Part shown: in pieces, positions 40,565 to 50,782 of the stretch
Layout: the number at the start of each line of letters is the position of its first letter
Numbering within the stretch: the stretch's first letter is position 1
NCBI GenBank assembly: GCA_943138885.2
Contig: OW964563.2
Location: forward strand, 8,438,597 to 8,502,596
Direction of reading: 5' to 3'
DNA: 64,000 nt
Source: Tholera decimalis
Taxonomy: Eukaryota; Arthropoda; Insecta; Lepidoptera; Noctuidae
Position numbers and translations under genes: made by a program
Notes under the pieces: model-generated
Told to the model about the DNA's origin: nothing
What the model saw: only the letters and a program-made list of their open reading frames with translations
Database searches by the model: none

Positions 40565-41164
40565 ATACACATAAAGATGCAGTTGAGGTTTTTAGAGTTG
40601 GCAAGTTAATTTTTAAATGAATTGGACCACAGAACTCTCAAAAGGTGCTGTGGTCCAACTATTTTTAAAGTTGGACAACTGCCCCTAGTAAAGACCCATG
40701 GTCCAACTAGTTGGACAAAGCAGTTGGACCACTGCCCTGAAATGGAAATTCCGAACATTAACAACATTATTGCAACAAGTTACAAAAAGTATACATTGCC
40801 CGATGTGTACTCGCTTAATCAACGCAATGACCAAATCCGCTTACAATGTACTGCATGCGTTGCGTCCTCCACACTTCAGCCATTGACGTTTCGTCCTTTG
40901 CCCTGATTGGCCGTGATGCACGGCGCATGTTTATCGACAGTGAGTTACAATGAGTAGCAAGCTCTCGATTTAAGTGTGTATAATTTATTTGTGTGCGTAA
41001 TTCGCATACGTAACGGGCCTCTTGCTTGTAGTGGAGCTAAAGAGTGGGAGACAAGCGGTGACACGCGTTCTCATACAAATCAGGAGTTATTTTCTTTCTA
41101 ACCTCTTTTATCTGTTCAGTGGCTCAAACCGTACCAAATTAGACCATCTGCGTCTTTTCCCAAC

Positions 41165-41885
41165 TATGTTGGGGTCCGTTTCCAGTCTAATCAGATACAG
41201 CTGAGTACTAGTGTATTACATGGAGCGAATGCGTATCTGATGTTCACAACCCAGTTGTTGCGTAACACGATACCCTTTAGCAAGACCAGTGCCAATTTTC
41301 TGACTCCTGACTACCCGTAACTACTATAAAGCCTGCAATACATGTTGGCCGAGCGCTGTCGTGTGAAGGCCAATACCAACATGTAGACGGTATATTTGCC
41401 TTGTCTTGCTATCGCTCGGTGTCACTTGCCTAGTTGGCCGAGTGGAGGCCAGCGCCAACGTGTATAGAGCTCATTTGGTGCAACTTGTCTTCGCTCGCTG
41501 TTGCTCGTGATCACTTGCCTCACTTCGGATCGGTGTCGGTTTTTGGTCACAAATCAAAGGCGCTGCCTGCGCTCGGCCAACGTGTGGGCAGCTCTACAGA
41601 CACTCTTCTACATTGGTCGTCTGCATTGGCGTTCGACGAACTTGTCGAACGTGTGGACATTATTTCTTGCCCTGTACCTATTTGCCAACGCTCGCGTTGG
41701 CCTACGCTTGGCCAACATGTATTGCAGGCTTTAAAGATGTACAAATGACAGCTACGACCAACGGCTTAACGTATTCTCCAAGGCATTGAGGAAACTCGAT
41801 GTGTAAAGATGGCCACCTATCTACAGACTAACCTTGGCAAACGTTGCTTAACCTTGAAGATTGATCCGCGTGGCTGTTATTCTTC
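41165..41885 (-). mobile_element. 5S-rRNA-derived SINE, copy 3, split by a MITE
   Basis: Body 41165-41328 (ACATGGAGCGAATGCG, CCCAGTTGTTGCGTAACACG) and head 41737-41885 (GACCAACGGCTTAACG, CTTGGCAAACGTTGCTTAAC then CTTGAAG, the complement of the 5S-like promoter). A 400-bp MITE lies between them. Confidence 0.78.
41329..41736. mobile_element. ~400-bp MITE, copy 2
   Basis: TAAAGCCTGCAATACATGTT with GGCCGAGCG at the left and the complement of TAAAGCCTGCAATACATGTT with GGCCAAGCG at the right give near-perfect inverted ends. The interior matches 36908-37310. The target duplication is unclear because TA/AAA runs at the ends are ambiguous. Confidence 0.8.
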
Positions 41886-42054
41886 AGCCACGAGCTCCTC
41901 AAACAAATGAGAACACAAACTATAAAAAACACGTTTTCGTCCATAATTTTAACAATATTTGGCAGTTTGAGTCTGAGTTTGAGCCTACTAGTTACGTGAA
42001 ATCAAGAGTTATTTAAAAATAATTGCTCCACACTATTTCTCCTGTACCGTAAGT

Positions 42055-42195
42055 GCATTTTATTAAACTTCTAGAACCGAAACAACTGTTTATTGAACTA
42101 TTTGTAGGCCATACAGACATTTGTTCCAGTGGGGGAATTCAACCCGTGACACGAAGCGAAGCAGCCAATTGCACAACATTGCGCCAACCGTGTTG
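42055..42195 (-). mobile_element. tRNA-derived SINE head and body, decayed
   Basis: Minus strand A box TTGGCGCAATG (42187-42177) and B box GGTTGAATTCC (42144-42134), followed by ACTGGAACAAATGTCTGTAT and GGCCTACAAATAGTTC. Confidence 0.65.
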
Positions 42196-42420
42196 TAGGA
42201 ATAGCCAACTACGAAACACCGATCTCATCTAAAAACTGAACAAAAATATTGACGTGTTGGTGTTTAACTGTTCGCAACACCTACTATTTATGTACTTATT
42301 GTAGGTATGGTATGAAAAAGTTTGTTCATTCATGAACTAAAGTTTACTTAACAGACAGGTCGTAAAAACTTCTGTTGAAATACTTTTTTGATAGAACGGA
42401 TTGCATAATCAATATTCTAA
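42196..42420. other. Unannotated stretch
   Basis: Nothing is recognised. Confidence 0.3.
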
Positions 42421-42676
42421 TCAAGAGTTAAATATTTAGCTAGCGTAGTACTAAATGTTTGTATACCATGAGCACCAATTTACGCATTCGCTTGACTTTT
42501 AATAAGTTGTTTCTGTTTCCATTTAATTCTGGTCTGTCTGTCAAGAGTTAAATATTTGCCAGAGTGGTACTGAATGTTTGTATTCTATAATCACCAATTT
42601 ACGCAATCTCACTTAATTAAAGGTCAAGCCTTTAATAAAGTGAGATTTCTGTTTCCATTTAATTCTGGTCTGTCAC
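42421..42676. repeat. Tandem duplication, 120 + 136 bp, with a hairpin in the second copy
   Basis: TCAAGAGTTAAATATTT starts both units (42421, 42541) and TTTCTGTTTCCATTTAATTC then TGGTCTGTC ends both. The copies differ mainly in the middle, where unit 2 has a hairpin: 42605-42623 pairs with 42629-42647 with one mismatch (AATCTCACTTAATTAAAGG). Confidence 0.85.
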
Positions 42677-43706
42677 ATTATTATCTACAGTTGGTGCGGG
42701 CTCCGAAATTATCTTCGAGCTCTTTATCGCTAACTCGAAACGGTCGGTGGTCATAACTTTTCCTTAGTCCAGGCGATAATATCACGAACAGTTTACGTAA
42801 GTCAAAGGAAATTTGTATACTTTCAGTGGTTCCAAAGTGAAGGGGAACGAGTTTTTCGATCGGATGGTCTTAAGATAATGTGATAACACGTTATCTAAAT
42901 TTGTACATGAATGAGTACCATTACCATAGAATCCAAATAAAATTATATAATAAGATTGACTGATTGCAGATAAGCACAGAAACAAATAAAAAAATTAAAT
43001 TGTTGACCTCTATTAAATCTCTTACGTATATTATTTTGAATTTAGGCGTGAATTTATTAGTGAGTAAAAGCTCGGCGCGGTAAAAGTGATATGAGATATT
43101 TTTGCTTTTCTAAATACTTATGCTAATTATTGATATGTTTTACTATTGACATGATATAAAAAGTAACTTACAAAATATAAAAACCCGACTGCTCAGTTGA
43201 GAAACAAGAAAGAAGCACATTTTCATTTAAAAAAGTGACATCCAGGCGGTACCATCCCATTTTAGATATTATAATATGTTCAATTGGGTCCCGTCTGCTT
43301 ATATTAGCGCTTTAATTCTATTCTCAGTAGGTACCTATTTTAGAATAAGTAAGCGGAATTGAGAACGGCATACGGTGACTTTGCAAGAGATACAGTCTCT
43401 GACAAATCGGACGTACCTTTATCATGAATTTTATCACAGAACCCTACCGAGCCTTTTGCCGTCATCTCTCCTGTCAAATGCCTAAACGACCTGATGATGT
43501 CAGTAATACCCTTAGTAATACCCGTTGTCACGATATTTCGAGGTTGTCAGTGACAAAGCAGGTATTCTCTTTGGTAGGAACTGTAGTTAATTTTGTGAGT
43601 GACGGTGTGCGGTGGAGCGTGCCTTGGAATCTGTTTTGATCCTTGTTTCGGCATTGGAGTGGCCCTACCTGATTGTGTTTTTGTAGGGTAGGTAGGTGTT
43701 TTCAAA
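42677..43706. other. Unannotated stretch
   Basis: No recognised gene. Frames near 43340-43640 (63-72 codons) are short and show no motif. TAGTAATACCC is repeated at 43501 and 43513. Confidence 0.35.
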
Positions 43707-43860
43707 TGAGCGTCAATAGCCTAATGGATAAGGTCTTGTGATCGAGAGGTCCTGAGTTCGAGTCCCACCCATTAAACTTTTACCGTGAACCCACTCCAGA
43801 CACAAGCATATTTAGCTTAGTTGGAGGGGTTAACAAGATTGCTAGTAATGTGAATAAGAA
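43707..43860 (+). mobile_element. tRNA-derived SINE
   Basis: A box TAGCCTAATGG (43717-43727) and B box GAGTTCGAGTCC (43754-43765), then CCGTGAACCCACTCCAGACA and TTAGTTGGAGGGGTTAAC. The tail recurs inverted at 35985-36045. Confidence 0.72.
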
Positions 43861-43944
43861 AACTATTATGGACAAAAATATAGTTTTTAGCTGCATGCTC
43901 TCATCGTAACAACTGTTCACATTTCGTTTGCTTAGCCTTCACTC

Positions 43945-44480
43945 ACCTATGTCAGGATTGGTGTCCAGTCTAACTGAATATAGCTGGGTACCAGTGGCGA
44001 AAGCTCCATACAACTCGATTCCTACCGGCTTCCCTTTTGAAATATGGCAAATATTAGTCTATTTTTAATTTAATATATGAATATATAAATAGTAATCTAT
44101 TATTTTCAATTAAACAAATAATTATTTACGAAGTTAAAAGATTTCGAAGTCAGCCACAGGGCCACAGTTACTGGAATTCACGCATCACACTTGAGCAAGT
44201 TAAGCATTTTTTGATCCGGCTTCCCTTGTATGAAAATTCACCCTTCGCCACTGCTGGGTACTAGTGTTTTACATGAAGCGACTGCCTATAGAATCTCCAC
44301 AACTCAGTAACTGGGTAAAACGGTATCTCTTGTCTAGTCTGGTGTCAGATTCCTGGTTTCTATCTACCAGACTGACTAAGATGTACACTTGACAGCTTGA
44401 ACCAACGGCTTAATGCGCTTTCTGAAGATCTCGACCTAGGCAACCTTGCTAAACCTTGAAGATTCCATCCCATGCGGCTG
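43945..44480 (-). mobile_element. 5S-rRNA-derived SINE, copy 4, split by a hAT MITE
   Basis: GATTGGTGTCCAGTCTAACT and GCTGGGTAC at the left continue after 44262 with TAGTGTTTTACATGAAGCGA, GACCAACGGCTTAAT-like text and the 5S-like head (CCTAGGCAACCTTGCTAAAC) near 44435-44460. Confidence 0.75.
43992..44253. mobile_element. hAT MITE, 262 bp, perfect 8-bp target duplication
   Basis: CTGGGTAC at 43984-43991 and 44254-44261. The ends CAGTGGCGAA and TTCGCCACTG are perfect inverted repeats, and CATACAA/TTGTATG repeats just inside. CAGTG ends plus 8-bp duplication are typical of hAT. The AT-rich interior has no coding sequence. Confidence 0.92.
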
Positions 44481-44659
44481 TTATTAATTATCTATGAGGA
44501 CATCATTTGTGATTGCATTCATCTTCAATAACCCTGTATACAGAGTTAAAAAAGGCGCTTTTCTTAGAAATATTAAATACATTTATTGGCGTCCTGGTAT
44601 ATAAAAACTACAATAGAAACTTACAACATCAAGATAATAACAAATATTGCGCTAAAAGG

Positions 44660-45560
44660 GTCTTTTTTAAGGATGGGAAATCATCCGATGACTGCCTCCT
44701 GAACTGGGCGAAGCGGGAGGGTGTGTCAGACTTTTACTGATTAAACCCCATCCGTGTTCCATCATATGCCCTTCGTGTTCCGAGGCTGCGGTAACTCTTT
44801 CCAACAATTCCATAACACCGGCAGGCAACAGCCCTCTTGTGGGCCCCGACAATTTTGCTGACACTCTTTAAGGCGTGCGTGGAACACGACGCGCCGTCTA
44901 CGTAGGCCTAGTTACAGTCGGGGGGCGAGCTACCCAGTCCTCGCAGTCCGCAGCCCACGCCTACGGTGGCTGGGAATCATCCTGTGACTCCCGACGCCCG
45001 GAGCATCTCCTGCGGCGGCTGGAGTGCAAGGGCTGAGAGCCTTGAGACCCGTCTCTTCCTTCCCAGCATCCTTCCACGTGACGACTTCCCATGCCTCCTC
45101 GCTCCGGACTATGGATTGAACCACAGCCGGGAGCGAGAGATCTACGAGGACACGGCGGAGTTCAGCCCAAGTGGGGCAAACTTCCACTGTATGTTCCACC
45201 GTGGCCTTAAGGGTGATTCTCGCAGTGGTGACAACCAGGCGTTTCCTCCCGCCAAATTCGACACATGTAACTCCCGAAACAACCGTGTCTGGTAAGCACC
45301 TGCGTCAGGCTGACGGTGAGGACGCCTAGACGCCTCGTTAGCCACTCCTCAAAGAGGGGACTTACCGTTGCTATTGTGGCGTGCCCAGCGCTGGGTTGCG
45401 ATAGTCGCTCTTCCCATGCCGCCATGATCTCGCGCCAGAGTTTCGTCGGCCGTGCCGCAACAAGTTACGGCAGCAGAGTTTCACCCTGGCGAAGCGCCTC
45501 CACGCATTCCTCGTGCAGGAGCGCGAGAGAACGAAAGGGTTACGAATTTAGCATTTCTTG
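44660..45560 (-). pseudogene. R1-clade LINE, ORF2 C-terminus and 3' UTR
   Basis: Minus strand, in order: LALLHEECVEALRQGETLLP with a stop, LVAARPTKLWREIMAAWEER, LSQPSAGHATIATVSPLFEE, WLTRRLGVL, then the finger CHHCENHP (frameshift) VEHTVEVC (C-x2-C-x10-H-x4-C), AELRRVLVDLSLPAVVQSIV and RSEEAWEVV, where a deletion removes the usual SFCE block. The 3' UTR runs to 44665 and ends near AAATCATCCGATGACTGCC. The CCHC finger and its context are diagnostic of the R1 clade. It is decayed by one stop, one shift and one deletion. Confidence 0.85.
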
Positions 45561-45616
45561 GATGAAAGACCAGCGCTGGGTGGTTTTTAGTTGGCACTCC
45601 GCAGTGATACACGGAC

Positions 45617-45872
45617 CAAAGGCGGATCCAGAGGTGAGGTCATGGGGTAATGACCCTCCCTGGGCTGGGTCCAGGACCTAGTGGACCACTAATTAAAATT
45701 TTTAAACATTGTTACTAGATAATACTCCAGTTTCTGTCGTTGTAAACGAATATATATAGAACGAACGAAGTCAGGAAATACAAATTATAACTTCTTGTGA
45801 CTTGACCACGATTATGAACACCCCCCCCCCCCCCCCCCCGCCCCCGTGGCACTAAAGGTAGATCCGCCCTTG
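45617..45872. mobile_element. hAT-like MITE with poly(C) tract and 8-bp target duplication
   Basis: ACACGGAC at 45609-45616 and 45873-45880. The ends CAAAGGCGGATCCA and the complement of CAAGGGCGGATCTA are inverted repeats with two mismatches. Inside, 45821-45845 is almost pure C (one G). The GGGCGGATCTA end is common in lepidopteran repeats. Confidence 0.85.
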
Positions 45873-45880
45873 ACACGGAC

Positions 45881-46900
45881 AAGGGTAAATCAAATACCTA
45901 CTATTAAAAAATGTGTAGTGTTCTTAAAACATAAAAAATAGATATTGAATGGTGTAAATTGTATTTTTTTAAAGTGTGCGCTAAACGAGCACACAGAAAA
46001 AATATGGCTCAAAGTGGAATTACTCCGTTTCTCAAACCATGGTTGATGTTTCAAAAATAAAGACCGGAACAATGAAACGCGTCTCTTTTTAAATCTGGAA
46101 AATTTATCATCGTCATCGTATAGACCCATTTAATAATCTAATAGCAGAATGGAAATGTTCTTGTTTTGTTTCCCAACCCATTTGAGTTCCTAAAAATATA
46201 TACATAATTCTAAATATTTTTAAATATATGTTTGTCTGTTGCCCAATAACCACAAAATGGCTGAACAGATCTAAATTAAATTTGGCATTATAATCTGGAA
46301 TAGCATATGATAGCTCACCGTGTGGCTAACCAGTCTGACACTCCTGCTCTACCCAGAGCAAAAGGAGTAATTTGATGATTTTCCTCTCGAGAAAATAAAT
46401 AAAAAAGCTATGCTAAGCTATATTTTATGTTGGAAAAATATACAAAATTTTGAGACGCAGATATCGAAATTTCGAAAACGAAGTTGCATCCAACATCTAG
46501 TATAAAAAGTTTAAATCTAAGCTGTTATCGAATATATCCAATACCTATAAATAGTTGCTGTAGCGATGAATATCGAAGTGGTCTATTTTCAATACAAAGC
46601 ATAGGTAACCCTTTTTCAGGTAACTAAAAAAAATGTATAAAAGCCGTTTGACATTTCTCAAATAAAACCACTCAGTGGAGGCAATTTCCTCTTTTGGCAA
46701 AAATGGCTTCAATTGCACCGCAATGTAACATTAATAGTGTCTATTTTTATTGGAAGTTTAATTAAATGTTACTAAGTACGAGTAGACTCAGTCCAGAGCC
46801 TGCGACGTGTTGCAAGCCTATCAGTTACATATCTGCCAGTGTGCGATGGAACTGCACTATCACCGTGACGTTAATCCACCAAGACGGTTCTATCATCACA
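45881..46900. other. Decayed repeats
   Basis: 46225-46325 and 46400-46500 look like halves of a short Helitron (ACCACAAAATGGCTGAACAG; CGAAAACGAAGTTGC, CATCTAG at 46492-46500) split by an R1-type 3' tail at 46325-46390 (CTGACACTCCTGCTCTACCC, AATTTGATGATTTTCC). No gene is seen. Confidence 0.4.
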
Positions 46901-47035
46901 CTACATGAATAACGGCGATGCGCCATCTTTACATGGTGGATATACAACCCATACGCACTGAAACTTTTGGAAATACTTTCTTTGCTTCTACAGCTAAGGA
47001 GTGGAATTCCCTACTGAAGTCTGAGTTTCTTCTAA
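46901..47035 (+). repeat. LINE C-terminal fragment (AKEWNSLP family)
   Basis: The frame MRHLYMVDIQPIRTETFGNT then FFASTAKEWNSLLKSEF matches the family, then stops matching near 47030. It lacks the 3' end. Confidence 0.75.
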
Positions 47036-47124
47036 ATAAAAGTCAGTCTAAAAGCCTATTTATCCTCAATATAGTCTTTAACTGTGTAAAAAGCTTTCTA
47101 GCAAAGCTTGCGTTTTATGACTAA

Positions 47125-47285
47125 CTAGCTTGTGCCAGCAGCTTCGCCCGCGTGGGAAGTTTTTCCCGTGTAAATCCCGATCCCGTGGGAATTTCGCAAA
47201 ATCCTTTCTTAGTGGTCATAACATCTACCTGTATGCCAAATGACATGGCCAATTTTTCTATGGACGTCGGCATAGTTATCGAATT
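47125..47285 (-). repeat. Helitron-like element
   Basis: CTAGCTTGTGCCAGCAGCTT and CGCCCGCGTGGGAAG at the left are the complement of a Helitron 3' end. The interior CCCGATCCCGTGGGAATTTC is typical. The 5' end is not found. Confidence 0.6.
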
Positions 47286-47630
47286 TAGTGTACACGAATG
47301 ATTTTTGGTGTTTTATATTCGTGAATATTGACTCATTAAATTGCTATAAATAAAAAACTCAGAAATCTTGTCATTACACCAGACTAGACAAAAAACAGTT
47401 ACAGTAAACCTTTTAACCAGATCGCTAGCGATAAGGTTTAGATTATAATTTCGCTATTAAAAACTTAAAGGCGCTTTAAAATAGAGAACAGTTGTGAATT
47501 ATTGCGTATAACTGATATAGTTTTAGTATTAAACTAATAAACAAAGTAAGGATTTTAAACTGAATATTGACCAACATTTATTAAACTGGGTAATAGTCTC
47601 AAAAATGTGACAATAATAACAAACATTAAC
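47286..47630. other. Unannotated AT-rich stretch
   Basis: Nothing is recognised. Confidence 0.3.
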
Positions 47631-47631
47631 A

Positions 47632-47890
47632 TAACATCGCGCCTGTATTCCCCAAAGGGTTGGGCAGACGTGTACCTATAGTACACCCAGATTTTACCAG
47701 TTATTTTGAGTACCATTTAATAGGGGGCGAGTCTGTTTCTATTAACCAGGCACAAATCTAGACTCCGGGCTGCTACTGAGAAATTCCTGATGAAAAAAAC
47801 CCAATATCACTTTGCTCGTCCTGGGAATTGAACTCAGGACCTCATGCTCAGCAGTAGTGCTTGCGACCATTAGACCAACGAGGGAAACAC
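47632..47890 (-). mobile_element. tRNA-derived SINE, well preserved
   Basis: Minus strand: A box TGGTCTAATGG (47877-47867), B box GAGTTCAATTCC (47835-47824), then CAAAGTGATATTGGG, a body and the 3' part CACGTCTGCCCAACCCTTTG then GGGAATACAGGCGCGATG near 47640. It is the same head family as 25265-25440. Confidence 0.85.
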
Positions 47891-48080
47891 AGAATAAAAC
47901 AAAGGAGTAAAAATTATTATTTATTTACTTATTAGAGAAAATAAATAAAAATATTTTGACATATTATAATTACTATATCTTAAATGCTTACGAAGATAAT
48001 ATACATTAGAGCAATGCAGCGATAGTATTAATAAAGAGACCTAGGGAGGTCAATCAACCAGCTTGGATAGAACAGAGCAT
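47891..48080. other. Unannotated stretch
   Basis: AT-rich; nothing is recognised. Confidence 0.3.
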
Positions 48081-49473
48081 TTTATTTCACCAATACACTA
48101 ACCTGGATTAACTGTAAATATAGGGCTTCCGTAATTACATAAATAACTGCTTTAAACATAACCAGACTTGTTAAAAAAAATACAATAATAGATTTATTTA
48201 TTATTATTTTACAATTGTGATTACTGTTCCGTGAGAGAATTACTGAGACATTTTCAAAGTTCAAAATACTCATACTTCATAATATTAATTATGTCTTCTA
48301 TATGGATAGCACTAAATGTAGAATGTGTCTCATTCATTTGAGGTAATAAATGCCATTGATCGCTGTACAAATGTGTTTCACACACTCTACAGCTGCGAGG
48401 AACATAGAAACTATGTTCCTGCAAAAGCAGTCTTTTAAGGAATTGCGGGACCAAATGTACCATTCTGTTTCTGCATTGTTGAAATATACTGTGAACAGAT
48501 GTGATAGAAGCTCGCTTGTAATTAGGTAATGATATGGTATTACTTTCCCATGGCCCTCTTTGAACAGGCGGCAACGGTGGTGGCTCTGGTGGGCTAACAA
48601 CTTGGCTAACATTAGGGGCTGCTGCATCATTATCCAAAGCCAATTCTTGCATGTCTCATGATGAGTCATGCACTGCCTGTCTATTTGCTCGCATCCAACA
48701 CACATGGCAAACATAGTTGTTTCTTGAAGGCTGAAAATAAACCACAGTTAGAATAAACACAATAATAAATTAATTCAATCATTAGATAATTCTTATGTTT
48801 ATATAATTTTTAGTAACAAGGGTATCTTTTTAAATATCTCTTTATGTTTTCAAGTACTATGTTATAGTAAAATGAGCAGTACTATGTCACACATGCCTAT
48901 TATTTATATATATATATATGTTCATATATTATTTAGACAAGTATATTATGTTAAAGATGAAAAATACATGAAACACAGATATAACAATCATCCATACATA
49001 GTATGAAAGCTCATTTTTTATAGATTAATACAACTAGGTATTTATAATAATGAAAAACAAAATGCTTACCTCATAATTAGTATTTTGTGATAATATAACA
49101 GCCAGCAACGGACCCTCCATACTGACATTATGGTGTCTTATTTTTCTCACTGATTTGCTACGACCAAGGCAAACCATGTTATGCCCCAGTAGTCTCTCTT
49201 GTTCACCAGCTTCGGTGTTTAATAATAATAAGCATGGATGACAAATAAATGTATCAAGAGGCAACTGAAAATAAGATGCACTGTAAGATTTCGCATACCA
49301 GAACTATATTATTATAAAAATAAATCAGGTTAAGTTTTTTCTAGTCCAACTTCTTACCTGGGTTGGGCATTGGTTATCCAACGCGAAAGTCTTGTTTGAT
49401 TGTGTGCAGAAAGCGAGGATATGAGATGCCTCTGCAACCTTTGCATGGCTATTTCGCAGTTGATGCACCTCAT
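48081..49473 (-). pseudogene. Spliced transposon gene with CxxC motifs and THAP-like finger, N-terminal part, copy 1
   Basis: Three exons are visible on the minus strand. Exon 1 (49473-49358) MRCINCEIAMQRLQRHLISS ends CAACCCAG/GTAAGA. Exon 2 (TTTTCAG/ at 49265, 49264-49070) LPLDTFICHPCLLLLNTEAG ends NTNYE/GTAAGC. Exon 3 (TATTTTCAG/, from 48730) PSRNNYVCHVCWMRANRQAV, one in-frame TGA, a Pro-rich linker (SPPEPPPLPPVQRGP), LPNYKRASITSVHSIFQQCR and SFYVPRSCRVCETHLYSDQW, then HIEDIINIMKYEYFEL. C-x35-C-x2-H resembles a THAP finger. A frameshift near 48254 leads to NFENVSVI; AATAAA follows. Exons 1 and 2 join out of frame by one base. The family is probably a DDE transposon (ISL2EU-like?). Confidence 0.6.
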
Positions 49474-50100
49474 ATTGATCCACAACGCAATGTAAATCAG
49501 AGTCCAGTATTAATAATAGCACGGTAATCGGGTGGTAGAAGGTATCAGTACGTTGAAATAAGCAGGGGTCAAAAATATTAGAAAATAATCGCAAAAACAA
49601 ACACATGACTCAAAGAAGAATCTGCAATAACATAATATTGACATTTGACATAGACAATGACACATTGTCAAACTAGTAACGCGTTCCGTTTTAAGATTTT
49701 TTTTTTGTGTGAAATATAAAAAAAACTATCTTACGCATCAACATTATGAAAAGATAATTTTATTAAATGCCAAAATTACCAACGAAGACAGTTTCGTATA
49801 AATAAAATGTTTTTAATAATAGAGTTTTGTCGTCCATATCACACGTCTATGTGATATATGCAAGTAGTGTGCTTGATGTGGAACACCCATTATTATATTT
49901 ATCTTACTCTATGGTCCATTATGGCGGACATTGACAAATGGTACTTTGAATTCATCTTGATTACTAATTATTTTGAAATAAACACTGACGAGATCAGAGA
50001 GGTTAAAAACTACGTATTAAATCATTTTTCTATTTTTAATATAGAATATTATTTACTATTATGTGTACATGGAATGTACTTTTTTGTCCATGTCATTTCA
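49474..50100. other. Unannotated stretch, possible promoter of the minus-strand gene
   Basis: TTGACATTTGACATAGACAA and CACATTGTCAAAC near 49640 contain an inverted TTTGACA/TGTCAAA pair. No core promoter element is clear. A + frame at 49858-50271 (137 codons) is AT-rich, lacks motifs and is probably chance. Confidence 0.3.
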
Positions 50101-50275
50101 GCCCGATCCGTCCAGTGGTTTGGGCTGTGCGTTGATAGATCACTATGTCAGTCAGTCAGTCAGTCAGTCACCTTTGAGTTATATATATTTAGATTTAAAT
50201 TTGTTGAGGCTCAGTTCTTGCAAATGGCACCCTGCCATTTGATTATAAAAACGTATGCACTGGCATTTTAAAGAA
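50101..50275 (+). repeat. CAGT microsatellite within a repeat remnant
   Basis: GTCAGTCAGTCAGTCAGTCA runs at about 50147-50170, preceded by ATCCGTCCAGTGGTTTGG and followed by CCTTTGAGTTATATATATTT. Such text occurs at ends of short non-autonomous elements in Lepidoptera. Confidence 0.55.
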
Positions 50276-50620
50276 CTACCTATTTAACAAGTAAGCTATA
50301 CGACCTTACTTCTTAAATTAATAAACCAATTTTCAATAATGCAACAAGCAATCTAGTACAGCACAGTTATTTTATGGATAAAAATATCACAATGTCACAT
50401 TCCTGTACGAGAAATTACTATTTATGAGAAATGTAAAGGTGAGTGTGATCTTATTTTCCAATATCGAGACTTTTCAATGTAAAATGCAATACAATAGCTC
50501 GATTCGCACTGTCATGTCGTCATGTATGCAGTATCGATCAGATATTTATGTCTTCAATAATATACTATGTAAGCCGTAAGTCTTATACAAGCATAGAACA
50601 GTCAGCAGCAATGACAAGGC
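50276..50620. other. Unannotated stretch
   Basis: Nothing is recognised. Confidence 0.3.
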
Positions 50621-50782
50621 CTGATAGGGCTATTGCCTGTTGCAGTTTTTGAAAGTATGCTATATCACAAAAAATAATTTTCCAAATCGGTCCAGCCGTC
50701 TTCGAGTTATGAGGTAACATACAATAAGAAAAAAAGTTCAAGATGAACTAAGAACCTCCTCCTTTTTTAAGTCGGTTAAAAA
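50621..50782 (+). repeat. Dispersed repeat 3' end (CCTCCTCCTTTTTTAAGTCGG)
   Basis: CAAATCGGTCCAGCCGTCTTC, GAACTAAGAACCTCCTCC and TTTTTTAAGTCGGTTAAAAA form a widely repeated lepidopteran repeat end. The class is not certain. Confidence 0.55.

Larger units (their letters stand above)
39680..40745. mobile_element. Long-inverted-repeat element, 1066 bp
   Basis: Arms of about 173 bp (39684-39856 and 40565-40737) are near-perfect inverted copies starting GGGCAGTGGTCCAACTGC. Each arm holds repeated GTTGGACC motifs. AAATTCCGAA flanks both sides (39670-39679 and 40746-40755), and the 56-kb copy of the host MITE has the site once and unoccupied. The interior holds an R1-clade LINE fragment and a short coding tail. 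Long arms with 9-10-bp duplications fit Mutator-like or foldback elements; this is inference. Confidence 0.85.
39376..41125 (+). mobile_element. THAP-exon MITE, copy 1, split by a 1.07-kb insertion
   Basis: Left part 39376-39679, right part about 40746-41125. Both align to the uninterrupted copy at 55890-56545 (minus strand). Terminal inverted repeats of about 24 bp, AGATGAATGAGGTTAGAATG and the complement of AGATAAAAGAGGTTAGAAAG, bound it. It contains a promoter-like GC-rich stretch (GTGGGCGTGGCGAGCGCGCC) and one THAP exon. A THAP exon with such ends suggests a deletion derivative of a P-element-like transposon. Confidence 0.8.

Noticed and set aside
50147..50170. CRISPR-like repeat array
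   Set aside because: It is a tetranucleotide microsatellite without spacers in an insect genome.
49858..50271. 137-codon + frame as a gene
   Set aside because: The frame runs through a CAGT microsatellite and AT-rich sequence, and shows no motif.
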